Under the pieces are notes generated by a model. It did not search any database, was not told the origin of the DNA, and saw only the letters and a program-made list of their open reading frames with translations. Both the position numbers and the translations under genes were made by a program. Below, in pieces: positions 34,630 through 43,090 of a stretch of DNA of 64,000 nt. Positions within the stretch are counted from its first letter, which is position 1. Each line of letters starts with the position of its first letter. The stretch comes from Cyanobacteria bacterium SIG31 (GTDB taxonomy: Bacteria; Cyanobacteriota; Vampirovibrionia; Gastranaerophilales; Gastranaerophilaceae): positions 39,707 to 103,706 of the forward strand of contig SUTX01000003.1 in assembly GCA_015152465.1 (NCBI GenBank), written 5' to 3'.

Positions 34630-36696
34630 ATGAGTAAACTAGCAAAGAAATTATCAGCAATTGCGTTATGTTCAGTATTTGCTTCTATGCAAATGAGTGC
34701 ATTCGCTTTCAGTAATGTTGATACAGGTTTAGGTAAAGTTGACCCGAACGGTAATGCTATGAGTGGTGCAATTATTAACAGCGCTACTGAAGGTCTAGTT
34801 GGTGTTGACACAAGCAAATCTGGTACTGCAACATTAGATTTTAACAACAATACTCACGTCAAATGGGATTCTCTAAACGTTGGCGAAGGCGAAACTTTAA
34901 ATTTTAACGCTGTTGACGGCAAAAGCGGACTTACTGTTATTAACACAGTAGTTGGCTCAGACATGACACAAGTTTATGGTACTATCAACTCAAATGAGGG
35001 AATTTCAAAATTAATTATATCAAACCCTAACGGTATGTTATTTGATGGCGCTAGTTTTACCGCTGCGGGAGATTTACAATTAACTACTCAAGCACTTGCA
35101 GTAAATTATATGAACGGAAATCTTGATATTAAGGGATTAAATCAAGAAGCAATAAATGGTATTACTATTTCAAACTCAACTTTTGATATCAATGGTGGTA
35201 CTTTCAATGTAACAGCTCCAACTGTTAAAATTCTTGGAGGATACATTGGAGCAGACAAAGGTTTAAAATTGGTTACAGCTAACGGTCAGGATTTCTTGCT
35301 TTGTCCTACAACTAGTGCAGATGAATACCACGAAGCTGTAGTTATGAAAGCAATTAAAATTGACGGAGATGTTCACATCGTTTCCGCTAGCGATCTTATC
35401 AATCTTAATAACGGTGGAACAATTAATGGTAATTTAACTATCGACTCTGATGGCAACGTTGCTTTAAATGCTGGTTTGGAAATTGATAGTGCTAATCGTA
35501 GTGAAAAGTTTAACTATAACAAAAATACTGACCCTAAATTAACAGTTAATGGCGATGTTAAAGTTATAAATGACGGAAGAATTTCTTATTTAAGAAATGC
35601 AAAAGTTACTGGCAACGTTGATATGTCAAACTCTGGAGGTTTCTTAGAAATTTCTGATGTTAATGTAGACAAAGACGTTAATCTTACAACAACAGTAAAA
35701 TCTAATGAAGAGGTTAAACATTTCGTACACGTTGTTGGTGATAATGATATTAAAGGCAATTTAAATGTTGATTCAATCCACAACGTTCACATTGGTGGTT
35801 ATGATTCTAAGCTTGAAAATCTAGCTAACGGCAGCTTAAAAGTTGGTAAAGATTTGAAAGTATTTGCTAGAGAAGGTTCTGTTAAAGTAACAGTTGATAC
35901 TGAAGCTGATAAAGTCGATTTAAAATCAGGAACCTTAAACATAATTACTGACGGTGTTGCAACAATTAAGGCTAATGATTATAAATTTGAAGCAAAACAC
36001 TATATTGGTGGCGTAGATAAAAAAGAAAATATCATTGATGCTATGGAAAACTACAAACCAATCCCTGTAGTAAATAAATACACATACTTAAATATTGAAG
36101 ATGGAAATATTTCAAAAGTTGTTACAACAGATTCTAATGGTATAGTTATGCTAAGATCTAATAACAATATGAACCTTGACGGTATGAGTGGTGTTAAAAC
36201 AGCTATACTTTCTGCAGGTAAAGATATTGTTATCGGTGATGATGTTCATGCCGGTAAGATCTCAGTACAAGGTGAAACTGACAGATTAACAGTAAATAAT
36301 AATGCAAATGCAAGAGATTACATTTTAGACTATATCAACATAAAAGATACAGCTTTAATTACAATTAATCCAGAAACAGAAATCACATACGAAATGGCAA
36401 ACGGAGACAATGGTTGGAACAAAGGTGTTCAAACAAAAGACAATACTTATCTTGTAGTTCCAGGAATGCCTGAAGAACCACCAGTTGATCCTGAACCTGT
36501 AATTGATGATAATAACGAAAACGTTAAAGTTTTAAGAAACTTAGAAAAGAATCCTGTAGCTTCAGCTATCGATGCAAACCAAGTTTACACACCAGTTGCA
36601 TTCGCTGCAGATTTGGATGAAGAAATTGACACAGGTGTTCGTAAAAACGTTGATGGTTCAGTAACTGTTGTAAGACCGTTTACACCAAACAACTAA
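34630..36696 (+). CDS. Filamentous haemagglutinin-type exoprotein (TpsA)
   Basis: The 688-residue product has a signal peptide cleaved after about A26 (QMSAFA) and a TPS secretion domain at about residues 28-200. In that domain, KLIISNPNGMLFDGASF near residue 135 is the hallmark NPNG motif. The rest is an Asn/Gly/Asp-rich beta-helix of short repeats such as INGNLTIDSDGNVALN and VDMSNSGGFLEI. It would be exported by a TpsB pore (one is encoded at 23600) and displayed or released as an adhesin. The proline-rich segment EEPPVDPEPVIDD near residue 620 and the final repeats could form a surface stalk or tether. AAAAGGA precedes ATG 34630, and a terminator follows. Confidence 0.9.
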   Translation: MSKLAKKLSAIALCSVFASMQMSAFAFSNVDTGLGKVDPNGNAMSGAIINSATEGLVGVDTSKSGTATLDFNNNTHVKWDSLNVGEGETLNFNAVDGKSGLTVINTVVGSDMTQVYGTINSNEGISKLIISNPNGMLFDGASFTAAGDLQLTTQALAVNYMNGNLDIKGLNQEAINGITISNSTFDINGGTFNVTAPTVKILGGYIGADKGLKLVTANGQDFLLCPTTSADEYHEAVVMKAIKIDGDVHIVSASDLINLNNGGTINGNLTIDSDGNVALNAGLEIDSANRSEKFNYNKNTDPKLTVNGDVKVINDGRISYLRNAKVTGNVDMSNSGGFLEISDVNVDKDVNLTTTVKSNEEVKHFVHVVGDNDIKGNLNVDSIHNVHIGGYDSKLENLANGSLKVGKDLKVFAREGSVKVTVDTEADKVDLKSGTLNIITDGVATIKANDYKFEAKHYIGGVDKKENIIDAMENYKPIPVVNKYTYLNIEDGNISKVVTTDSNGIVMLRSNNNMNLDGMSGVKTAILSAGKDIVIGDDVHAGKISVQGETDRLTVNNNANARDYILDYINIKDTALITINPETEITYEMANGDNGWNKGVQTKDNTYLVVPGMPEEPPVDPEPVIDDNNENVKVLRNLEKNPVASAIDANQVYTPVAFAADLDEEIDTGVRKNVDGSVTVVRPFTPNN

Positions 36697-36710
36697 TAAA
36701 ATATGCAAAA

Positions 36711-36741
36711 AAAAAAGAGTCGGTAAAACCGGCTCTTTTTT
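36711..36741 (+). terminator. Rho-independent terminator after the TpsA gene
   Basis: AAAAAAGAGTCGGT and ACCGGCTCTTTTTT pair with one G-T wobble around an AAA loop. Confidence 0.88.
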
Positions 36742-36798
36742 TTGCTTTACTTTAAAACAACAAGTACCTATAATAAAGATATAGATGGAGATTGAAAA

Positions 36799-37965
36799 TT
36801 GATTATAATAGAAAAACCTTATGTATCAGAACTACTAATTGATACTATTGTACAAAATGACTGGACTGTTCTCGATAACGATGCTTTAGAAATAGCTAAC
36901 ATTGAAGATGGCGTATTAAAGAAATTTGATGAAGAATCAGCCAAAGCTTATTACAGCAGAATTGAGCACCCACTAGTTTACTCAAATTCTGAAAATGCTA
37001 TACGTTGGTTTACTGCAAACTTACCAGAATCTAATTTTAGCAAGACTTTGACAATTTTTAAAGACAAAAGTATTTTTAGAGATACATTTAAAGATTTATT
37101 CCCTAATTTCAGATACCAAGAAGTGAAGTTTGAAGATCTATCAAAAATCCCTTTGGAAAGTTTACAATTTCCATTTGTCATAAAACCTGCTGCGGGTTTT
37201 ATGGGGTTTGGTGTTCATATAGTTTATGATGATAAAGATTGGCGTACAACTCTTTCTGCATTAGAAGGAGAAATGCAATACGCAAAAAAACTTTTTGAAG
37301 AAAACGTTATTAGCTCAACAAGATTTTTGATTGAAAGCTATATTCAAGGAGATGAATTTGCTATTGATGCATACTATGACAAAGACGGACATCCAGTAAT
37401 TCTTAACATATTCCAACATCCTTATTTAGATTCAAAAGATACTCGCAACAGAATTTATATCACTTCTGCTGGTATAATGATGAAATACATGGCAAAATTT
37501 GCGTTTTTACTTAAACAAATCGGTGATAAAATAGATGTTAAAAACCTCGCTCTACATATGGAGGTACGAGTAACTGATGATGAAGAGATTTTACCAATAG
37601 AAGTAAATCCAATGAGATTCTCTGGTTGGTGTACAACAGATGTTGCTAAATACGCTTGGGGAATTAATGTTTACGAATATTTGTTAAACCAACAAAAACC
37701 TGACTGGAACGAAATTTTGTCAAAAGCTAACAAAGGTGTCTATTATTTTTCAATGGCAGAAGTTCCTGAGGGTATGGATAGAAGCAAAATTAAATCTTTC
37801 AACTATGAAAAATTTTTAGCAAATTATTCAAACGTTCTTGAGGTCAGAAGAATCAACCCAAGAAATAATCCATTATTTGCAATTATTTTTGGTCAAACTA
37901 ATGACAAAGAAGAAATTAAACAAATATTACAATTAAAAACTAAAGATTATATAACTTTTTCGTAA
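36799..37965 (+). CDS. ATP-grasp domain protein
   Basis: The 388-residue product has an ATP-grasp core at about residues 95-310. FVIKPAAGFMGFGVHIVYDD holds the ATP-binding lysine and flexible loop, FLIESYIQGDEFAIDAYYD follows, and LHMEVRVTDDEEILPIEVNP has the acidic metal-binding residues. Such enzymes ligate a carboxylate to an amine or thiol through an acyl-phosphate. The substrate is unknown; similar proteins act in peptide or cofactor synthesis. The start is the TTG at 36799, with GGAG 8 bases upstream and no better ATG nearby. It is followed by the lptC/lptA-like pair, but the 29-base gap leaves operon membership open. Confidence 0.82.
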   Translation: MIIIEKPYVSELLIDTIVQNDWTVLDNDALEIANIEDGVLKKFDEESAKAYYSRIEHPLVYSNSENAIRWFTANLPESNFSKTLTIFKDKSIFRDTFKDLFPNFRYQEVKFEDLSKIPLESLQFPFVIKPAAGFMGFGVHIVYDDKDWRTTLSALEGEMQYAKKLFEENVISSTRFLIESYIQGDEFAIDAYYDKDGHPVILNIFQHPYLDSKDTRNRIYITSAGIMMKYMAKFAFLLKQIGDKIDVKNLALHMEVRVTDDEEILPIEVNPMRFSGWCTTDVAKYAWGINVYEYLLNQQKPDWNEILSKANKGVYYFSMAEVPEGMDRSKIKSFNYEKFLANYSNVLEVRRINPRNNPLFAIIFGQTNDKEEIKQILQLKTKDYITFS

Positions 37966-37994
37966 GATTTCAAATTATGTGCTAAAATATACAT

Positions 37995-38603
37995 ATGGAT
38001 TTTTTAAGAATATTAATTAAAAAATTTAGAGAATTAGATAAGAGAAAAAAAGCTTATCTTATTGTTGCAGTGTCTATAATTCTAATCATGCTTTGGGCTT
38101 TTGTCTCAGCAGGACTAATCACTGGAAATTTTAACAGAGCTGTCCTCAAGAATTCTAAAGACGAACAAAAGGTTGATGCAATTGGCATTATAATTACAGA
38201 GACAAAAGATGGCAAAAAATACTTTGAAATCTACGGAGAAACCGGAAATTATAGCAATGATCACAGCATAGCAACACTGCATAATGTTGTTGGTAATTTC
38301 TATAAAGATGGTAACGTTTCGATGAGCTTTCAATCCTCTAAAGGTACTTATGACGAAAAAGCTGGAGTCATAACATTATACGAAAACACATATATTGTAC
38401 TAGAAGATAAAACCTCACTAGAATCTGATAGACTTACTTGGTCTGGCTCAGACAAGGAAACTGTCGCTGAGGGAAATGTAAAAATCAAAAAGAGCGATGA
38501 AATGTATGCCTTAGCTGATAAATGCATTATTAGCGCAGGTTATGATAAATTTAAAATTATAGGAAAAACTAAAACACAAATATACGGAAAGCAGGGTAAA
38601 TAA
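37995..38603 (+). CDS. LptC-like lipopolysaccharide export protein
   Basis: The 202-residue product has one N-terminal membrane helix (about residues 20-42, AYLIVAVSIILIMLWAFVSA). The periplasmic beta-jellyroll that follows contains GVITLYENTYIVLEDKTSLESD and ETVAEGNVKIKKSD, the repeating pattern of LptC and OstA folds. LptC hands lipopolysaccharide from the inner-membrane LptBFG transporter to LptA. The stop codon overlaps the next start by 1 base (TAATG), and the next gene is an LptA-like protein, which strengthens the call. No lptB, F or G is in the window. Confidence 0.82.
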   Translation: MDFLRILIKKFRELDKRKKAYLIVAVSIILIMLWAFVSAGLITGNFNRAVLKNSKDEQKVDAIGIIITETKDGKKYFEIYGETGNYSNDHSIATLHNVVGNFYKDGNVSMSFQSSKGTYDEKAGVITLYENTYIVLEDKTSLESDRLTWSGSDKETVAEGNVKIKKSDEMYALADKCIISAGYDKFKIIGKTKTQIYGKQGK

Positions 38604-39556
38604 TGAAAAAATTATTAATACTTTCTATTTTAATATTGTCAAGCTTAGCAGTTTTTGCTTCTGATTTAATCATTGAATCAAAAACACAAACTTTTTCTAA
38701 CAAAGAGAAAAAGATAAAACTTGATGGCGGAGTTAAAGTCAAAATTGACAATTTAACAGTTGAAAGCCCTCGTGCTGATGTTACAGTAAGACGTAACAAC
38801 AGACTTGATACTGCAACTTTCTACGACAAACCTTATGCTTTTGAAATAAATGCAAATAAAAAAAGAGAAGTTAAAGCTAACATTTTGCAAGTCTCTTTAA
38901 TAAACAAAGTTGTACGAGCTGAAGGTGATACACAATCTATTATCACAGAGGGTAATACTCCAATCGTAGTTATTAACGCAGATGAACAAGAGTATGATAC
39001 TAAAAGTAACATTATGGTAGCAACAGGTTCCGTTGGTATAAAGTATAAAGACATTGAAAGCTTTTCAGATAAAGCAGTAATTATTGCAGATACCAAAGGT
39101 GGTTTGAAGAAAATTGATTTAATTGGTAATGCTAGAGTAAAACAAGAACAAAACGAGTCAGAGGGACATCATTTTATTTACAATCCAATTACTGAAGAAA
39201 TGAGTGTTTCTGGTAATACTAAAACAATTGCTATCACCGAAGATGGCAAAAAGCTTACTATTCACTCTGATTATCAGCAATATAATAAAAAACAAAACTC
39301 ATATATCGGAAACGGGCATGTAAAAATATGGTTTGACGATTATTATGCACAAGGCCCAAAAGTTTCTGTTTTTCCTGATGTAAACACTGGCAAACTTAAT
39401 GAAATTTACTTCGTAGGACGTTCAAAAGTTGTACAAGAAGATAAAGATATTATTGCCGACAAGATTCGTATGACTCTTGACCCAAAAGATTTTGAAGCTG
39501 AGGGAAATGTAAGAACAGTTATACACAATGTAGATACAAAACAAGAAGAAATATAG
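38603..39556 (+). CDS. LptA/OstA-like periplasmic lipopolysaccharide-transport protein
   Basis: The 317-residue product has a signal peptide (MKKLLILSILILSSLAVFAS) and two OstA-type beta-jellyroll halves. These are visible as KKIKLDGGVKVKIDNLTVES, MVATGSVGIKYKDIESFSDK, and KQNSYIGNGHVKIWFDDYYA. It is longer than E. coli LptA (about 185 residues) and may fuse two domains or be closer to bacterial lineages with longer bridges. Together with the LptC-like gene it implies a lipopolysaccharide-bearing outer membrane. It overlaps the upstream gene by 1 base and is followed by a TPR gene. Confidence 0.85.
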   Translation: MKKLLILSILILSSLAVFASDLIIESKTQTFSNKEKKIKLDGGVKVKIDNLTVESPRADVTVRRNNRLDTATFYDKPYAFEINANKKREVKANILQVSLINKVVRAEGDTQSIITEGNTPIVVINADEQEYDTKSNIMVATGSVGIKYKDIESFSDKAVIIADTKGGLKKIDLIGNARVKQEQNESEGHHFIYNPITEEMSVSGNTKTIAITEDGKKLTIHSDYQQYNKKQNSYIGNGHVKIWFDDYYAQGPKVSVFPDVNTGKLNEIYFVGRSKVVQEDKDIIADKIRMTLDPKDFEAEGNVRTVIHNVDTKQEEI

Positions 39557-39614
39557 GGGTAAATATAGAACTTAAAAAGAACCCTACAGAGCCAAAGTTG
39601 AAAGGTTGTAAAAT

Positions 39615-40382
39615 ATGAGTGAAAAAATAGATAAAGCAATGACTCTATTTAAAGAGCGTAAATATAAAGAAGCAATTGATGCATTCAGTGCAGTATTAGA
39701 AACAGAACCTGATAACGCAGATGTTTATAACAATTTAGCAGTAGCATATTCATGTGACGGCAATTTTGAGCAAGCAGAAAACTATTTTACAAAAGCTCTT
39801 GAATTAGACCCTCAACTAGCTCAGGCGTACATAAACCTTTCTGATTTATATTATAAGGCAGGAGATTTGGCTTCTGCTGTAGGTACTTTACAAAAAGGTA
39901 GCTATGAATTAGAAAACAATTTAGCTATCGCTCATTTGCTTGCGAGGGTTTATATTGATGACCAAAGATGGGAAGATGCAATTTTTGAATTAGAAAGAGT
40001 CCTTGATGGAGAGCCTGAAAACTATGATGCTTATTATGACTTAGGCCACGTTATGTTTGAACTCGGTGACTACGAGAGCGCTATTTCAAATTTTGAAAAT
40101 GTTACAGAATATAGACAAGATAGCGAGCTTTTGTATTATTCACTAGCTCAAGCATATGAAGCTAATAACGAAATAGATAAGGCTATTTCTAATTACTTAA
40201 AATCAATAGCAGTTAACGATAAATTCACATTAGCATATAAAAAAGTTGCAGTTCTATTTATGGCAAGAAACGACTTTGAGGATGCTATTGAGTATTTTGA
40301 AGAGTATACAAATTTTGATATTCCACAAGAAGAAAAAGATAGCGTAGCTAAGCTTATTGAAAGAATAAAAGCTAAAGTATAA
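39615..40382 (+). CDS. Tetratricopeptide-repeat protein
   Basis: The 255-residue product consists almost wholly of about seven TPR units, for example YKEAIDAFSAVLETEPDNAD, AENYFTKALELDPQLAQAYI and AISNFENVTEYRQDSELLYY. It has no signal peptide, so it is likely a cytoplasmic scaffold. It follows the LptC/LptA-like pair by 58 bases and may belong to that transcript. Canonical TPR consensus residues are well kept, better than in the TPR protein at 218. Confidence 0.85.
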   Translation: MSEKIDKAMTLFKERKYKEAIDAFSAVLETEPDNADVYNNLAVAYSCDGNFEQAENYFTKALELDPQLAQAYINLSDLYYKAGDLASAVGTLQKGSYELENNLAIAHLLARVYIDDQRWEDAIFELERVLDGEPENYDAYYDLGHVMFELGDYESAISNFENVTEYRQDSELLYYSLAQAYEANNEIDKAISNYLKSIAVNDKFTLAYKKVAVLFMARNDFEDAIEYFEEYTNFDIPQEEKDSVAKLIERIKAKV

Positions 40383-40397
40383 ATTTTAATAAATCTT

Positions 40398-40432
40398 AAC
40401 AAAGACGGCGTGCTAGATGCGCAGTCTTTGTT
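40398..40432 (+). terminator. Possible terminator after the TPR gene
   Basis: AACAAAGAC and GTCTTTGTT form a 9-bp stem around a 17-base loop. The T-run after it is interrupted (GTACTTTG), so termination is uncertain. Confidence 0.4.
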
Positions 40433-40688
40433 GTACTTTGGAGCTTTTTATTAACTTATGTAACGATTTTTAGCGATTGGCGTTACAAAGTATTAAACAT
40501 GTGGAATTAAGGAACTAAGGACAGTATAATAAATACAGGGTATATGGATATCGTACAAATAAGAAGAGCAAAACCAAATAGAGATAAACTAGCTACAACC
40601 CGCTCGTGGTCATGCTTTGAGCTGACTAGGGGGATCAGTCTTGGCGTACCTTTTGGGAGGTGCGCTATGAATAAATTTACAACCTACT

Positions 40689-40713
40689 GTCATTCCGCAC
40701 TTGATGCGGAATC
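40689..40713. repeat. Dispersed palindrome, GTCATTCCG type
   Basis: GATTCCGCA / TGCGGAAT-type arms around a short ACTTGA centre make a 25-base palindrome. It begins the gene-free stretch 40383-40947, which is filled with repeats. Open frames in this stretch are translations of the repeats. Confidence 0.7.
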
Positions 40714-40745
40714 GCATAGTCTTGTAGTTCTTGTTGACAAAAAAC

Positions 40746-40775
40746 GTCATCCTGAACTTGATTCAGGATCTATCA
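40746..40775 (+). repeat. Left copy of an exact 30-bp repeat flanking the flagellin gene
   Basis: Positions 40746-40775 are identical to 42902-42931 and in the same orientation. The unit is palindromic (ATCCTGAA / TTCAGGAT) and belongs to the same family as the neighbouring GTCATTCCG palindromes. Confidence 0.85.
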
Positions 40776-40795
40776 GTTTTGTTGATTCAAAAGGC

Positions 40796-40827
40796 ATTGA
40801 TAGATTCCGTGTCGAGCACGGAATGAC
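40796..40827. repeat. Dispersed palindrome, compact copy
   Basis: ATTGATAGATTCCG and CGGAATGAC flank a short TGTCGAGCA centre. The same ends occur at 2733-2851 with a long insert between them. Confidence 0.75.
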
Positions 40828-40881
40828 AAAATGTTTACTTTCCTCCCCAGAGGGGGTAAATAAAGGCTTGGAATATCAATT

Positions 40882-40943
40882 CCAACCTCTCCGTCTGTTG
40901 AAAAAAGGGGAGGCTAGGTGGGGAACTACCCGTAGGGGAGGTG
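40882..40943. repeat. Pyrimidine/purine block repeat next to the flagellin start
   Basis: AACCTCTCCGTC on the left and GGGGAGG blocks on the right (40910-40917, 40935-40942) form a long imperfect inverted repeat. Related blocks occur at 42958-42980 and 49422-49452. The last GGGGAGG supplies the flagellin ribosome-binding site. Confidence 0.55.
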
Positions 40944-40947
40944 TAGC

Positions 40948-42885
40948 ATGATTAGCATAAACACCAACCTCTCAAGTCTCATAACCCAACGCTCACTCAC
41001 CAAGAGCACCGACGCACTCAATCTAGCGATTGAGCGAATGACAACGGGCTTTAAAATAAACCATGCAAAAGATAACGCGGCTAACTATTCAATATCCACC
41101 AATTTAACAACAAAGATTAGCTCATATATGGTAGCAGAAGAAAACGCATCAATGGGCTTAGATATGCTAAATTCTGCAAATGGAAGTCTTGATCAAATAA
41201 CAGATAAACTAGAACGATTGAGAGCTCTTGCAACCCAAGCAAACAACGGCACTTACGGTTCACAATCTTTAGAAGCAATAAATTCCGAAGCCAGCGCATT
41301 GGTTGACGAAATCAATCGATTGTATACTACAGCAGAATACAACGGAATAAACCTGTTTGCCACAGCAGAAGCTACCCCAGCTGTCGCAGCATTCGCTGCA
41401 CCTAGAACAGTCACAGTTGACCCAGAAAAACAAGTCTCAGCTATCTATGTCGCAGGCGAAACATTCCAAGAAGGCGAGACCTACTATATCTGCAACTCCG
41501 ACGACTTAGTTGCATTACAAGATATGGTGAATGACATGGGCAATCCAGCAGATACCACTAACGTTACCTTTGAACTAACATCTGATATTAATATGGATGG
41601 GGTAGAGTTTGAGGGAATAGGCTATTATGATTGTGGTGGTATGGATGAAGGTAGAGTTTTTTCGGGTACCTTTAACGGAAATGGTCATACAATATCCAAT
41701 TTGAGCGCTTATGGTGGTATGGATTATTCAGCCGGTTTATTTGGTTATACAGACGGAGCAACCATAGATTCTGTAATATTAAAAGAGGTTGATATAGAGA
41801 CTGGGGCCTCTGCTTCAGGCGGGCTGGTCGCTGAGGCAAAAGACACAATAATAACCAACTGTGCTGTAATTGGTGGCAGTGTTTATTCTGATATGAGCTC
41901 TGCAGGTGGTTTGGTTGGTTCTATGGATGGTGGTTCAATATCTAATTCATATTCAACAGCTAGTATAGAATCTTTTGAATGTGCAGGTGGTTTGGTTGGT
42001 TCTATGGATGGTGGTTCAATATCTAATTCATATTCAACAGCAGAAGTAGAATCTAGTGATAGCGATGCTGGCGGTCTGATTGGTGTTGCTAATAATAACG
42101 TCCAAATCACCAACAGCTATGCTACTGGTAGTGTTTATTCTGAATATGGCTATGCTGGCGGTCTGGTTGGTTTTATGGAAAGTGGTTCAATATCGAATTC
42201 ATACTCAACAGCTAGCGTAGAATCTAATGGCGATGGTGGCGGAGCACTGATTGGTTATGCTTATGTCGATTTAAGCGGAACAGGTAACTATTACAATAGC
42301 GAAACAGGACTAGATGCTATTGGTGAGGATGATAGCACGAGCAATATAATGACATATGAAGCAAAGACTCTCGCAGAACTACAATCCCCAGTACTCCTTG
42401 AATCAATAGGCTACACAAGAGATGCAGGTTGGAGAATTGAGAATGGTGTACCAGTGCTTATGGTATTCGACCCACCAGCTACAGGTGGCACACCAGCTGG
42501 TGCAATAAACTTCCAAATCGGAATCCATTCAGGCGAATCAAGTAATATCACATTGAATCTTGGATTCGCTCTTGATGGAGTAAATGATTTGTATGGTATC
42601 GGGTTAGATACAACAACAGATTATTTGACAAAAATAGATGATTTACTCTCTGTAGTATCAAACAAAGCTACAGAATACGGTGCAGCACAGAATAGATTAG
42701 AAAGTGCTCTTGAAGAAATCTCAACACAATACGAAAACCTTGTATCAACACGTTCAACAATTCGAGACGCTGACATTGCAGAGGTGAGTAGTCAATATAT
42801 CCAACAACAGATTTTACAACAAGCAAGTGCAACCTTGATGGCAACCGCAAACCAAATGCCAGCAATTGCTTTGCAATTGATTTAG
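40948..42885 (+). CDS. Flagellin with GLUG-repeat central domain
   Basis: Residues 1-135 are a normal flagellin N-terminal D0/D1 domain (SINTNLSSLITQRSLTKST, then NGSLDQITDKLERLRALA). The last 90 residues are a normal C-terminal domain ending in QQILQQASATLMATANQMPA. Between them, residues about 150-500 contain repeats of the GLUG type (AGGLVGSMDGGSISNSYSTA and variants) in place of a typical variable domain. GLUG repeats are otherwise known from adhesins and surface peptidases, so the filament surface may serve in binding. Flagellin is exported by the flagellar type III system; a FliI/YscN ATPase is encoded at 33066. Export probably uses the N-terminal disordered segment. GGGGAGG precedes ATG 40948 by 6 bases. 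Confidence 0.92.
   Translation: MISINTNLSSLITQRSLTKSTDALNLAIERMTTGFKINHAKDNAANYSISTNLTTKISSYMVAEENASMGLDMLNSANGSLDQITDKLERLRALATQANNGTYGSQSLEAINSEASALVDEINRLYTTAEYNGINLFATAEATPAVAAFAAPRTVTVDPEKQVSAIYVAGETFQEGETYYICNSDDLVALQDMVNDMGNPADTTNVTFELTSDINMDGVEFEGIGYYDCGGMDEGRVFSGTFNGNGHTISNLSAYGGMDYSAGLFGYTDGATIDSVILKEVDIETGASASGGLVAEAKDTIITNCAVIGGSVYSDMSSAGGLVGSMDGGSISNSYSTASIESFECAGGLVGSMDGGSISNSYSTAEVESSDSDAGGLIGVANNNVQITNSYATGSVYSEYGYAGGLVGFMESGSISNSYSTASVESNGDGGGALIGYAYVDLSGTGNYYNSETGLDAIGEDDSTSNIMTYEAKTLAELQSPVLLESIGYTRDAGWRIENGVPVLMVFDPPATGGTPAGAINFQIGIHSGESSNITLNLGFALDGVNDLYGIGLDTTTDYLTKIDDLLSVVSNKATEYGAAQNRLESALEEISTQYENLVSTRSTIRDADIAEVSSQYIQQQILQQASATLMATANQMPAIALQLI
41901..42041 (+). repeat. 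Exact 60-bp duplication inside the flagellin gene
   Basis: Bases 41901-41960 and 41982-42041 are identical, with a period of 81 bases (27 codons). A third, diverged copy lies near 42148-42210. The sharp identity at the DNA level shows a recent in-frame duplication of one GLUG module. Confidence 0.9.
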
Positions 42886-42901
42886 TACGAGCATTTTATA
42901 T

Positions 42902-42931
42902 GTCATCCTGAACTTGATTCAGGATCTATCA
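42902..42931 (+). repeat. Right copy of the exact 30-bp repeat flanking the flagellin gene
   Basis: It is identical and co-oriented with 40746-40775, 2,156 bases away, and starts 16 bases after the flagellin stop codon. Confidence 0.85.
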
Positions 42932-42957
42932 ATGCTTATAGACCAACCCTTATCCTA

Positions 42958-43018
42958 ACCCTCTCTGAGTAGGGGAGGGAATATAATCTGTCATTCTGAG
43001 TTTTTTGCTTTACTTTTT
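42958..43018. repeat. Intergenic repeats (CCTCTCTGAGTAGGGGAGG and GTCATTCTGAG types)
   Basis: The CCCTCTC..GGGGAGG inverted blocks (42958-42980) resemble those at 40882-40943 and 49422-49452. GTCATTCTGAGTTTTTTGC after 42989 resembles the element at 2858. They fill most of the spacer before ispH. Confidence 0.5.
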
Positions 43019-43090
43019 CCATTGTTTATAGTCTAATATAGTTACTGAGGGTTTCCCTCTAGTTCACTTAGAAAGCGAAATATAAAGCTA

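Noticed and set aside
40460..40486. GTAACG / CGTTAC inverted repeat after the TPR gene
   Set aside because: A six-base stem with a 15-base loop and no T-run or regulator context is weak evidence for any function.
40544..40951. A 135-codon open frame upstream of the flagellin gene
   Set aside because: It reads through dispersed palindromes (the HPELDSGS-type peptide is the translation of the repeat), overlaps the flagellin start and has no ribosome site.
41883..42113. Minus-strand open frame with a repeated peptide inside the flagellin gene
   Set aside because: The peptide repeat mirrors the 60-bp duplication in the coding strand; there is no start signal.
42151..42290. CRISPR-like array in the repeated part of the flagellin gene
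   Set aside because: The repeats are in frame, diverge at third codon positions and have no spacer-repeat regularity; they encode GLUG modules.
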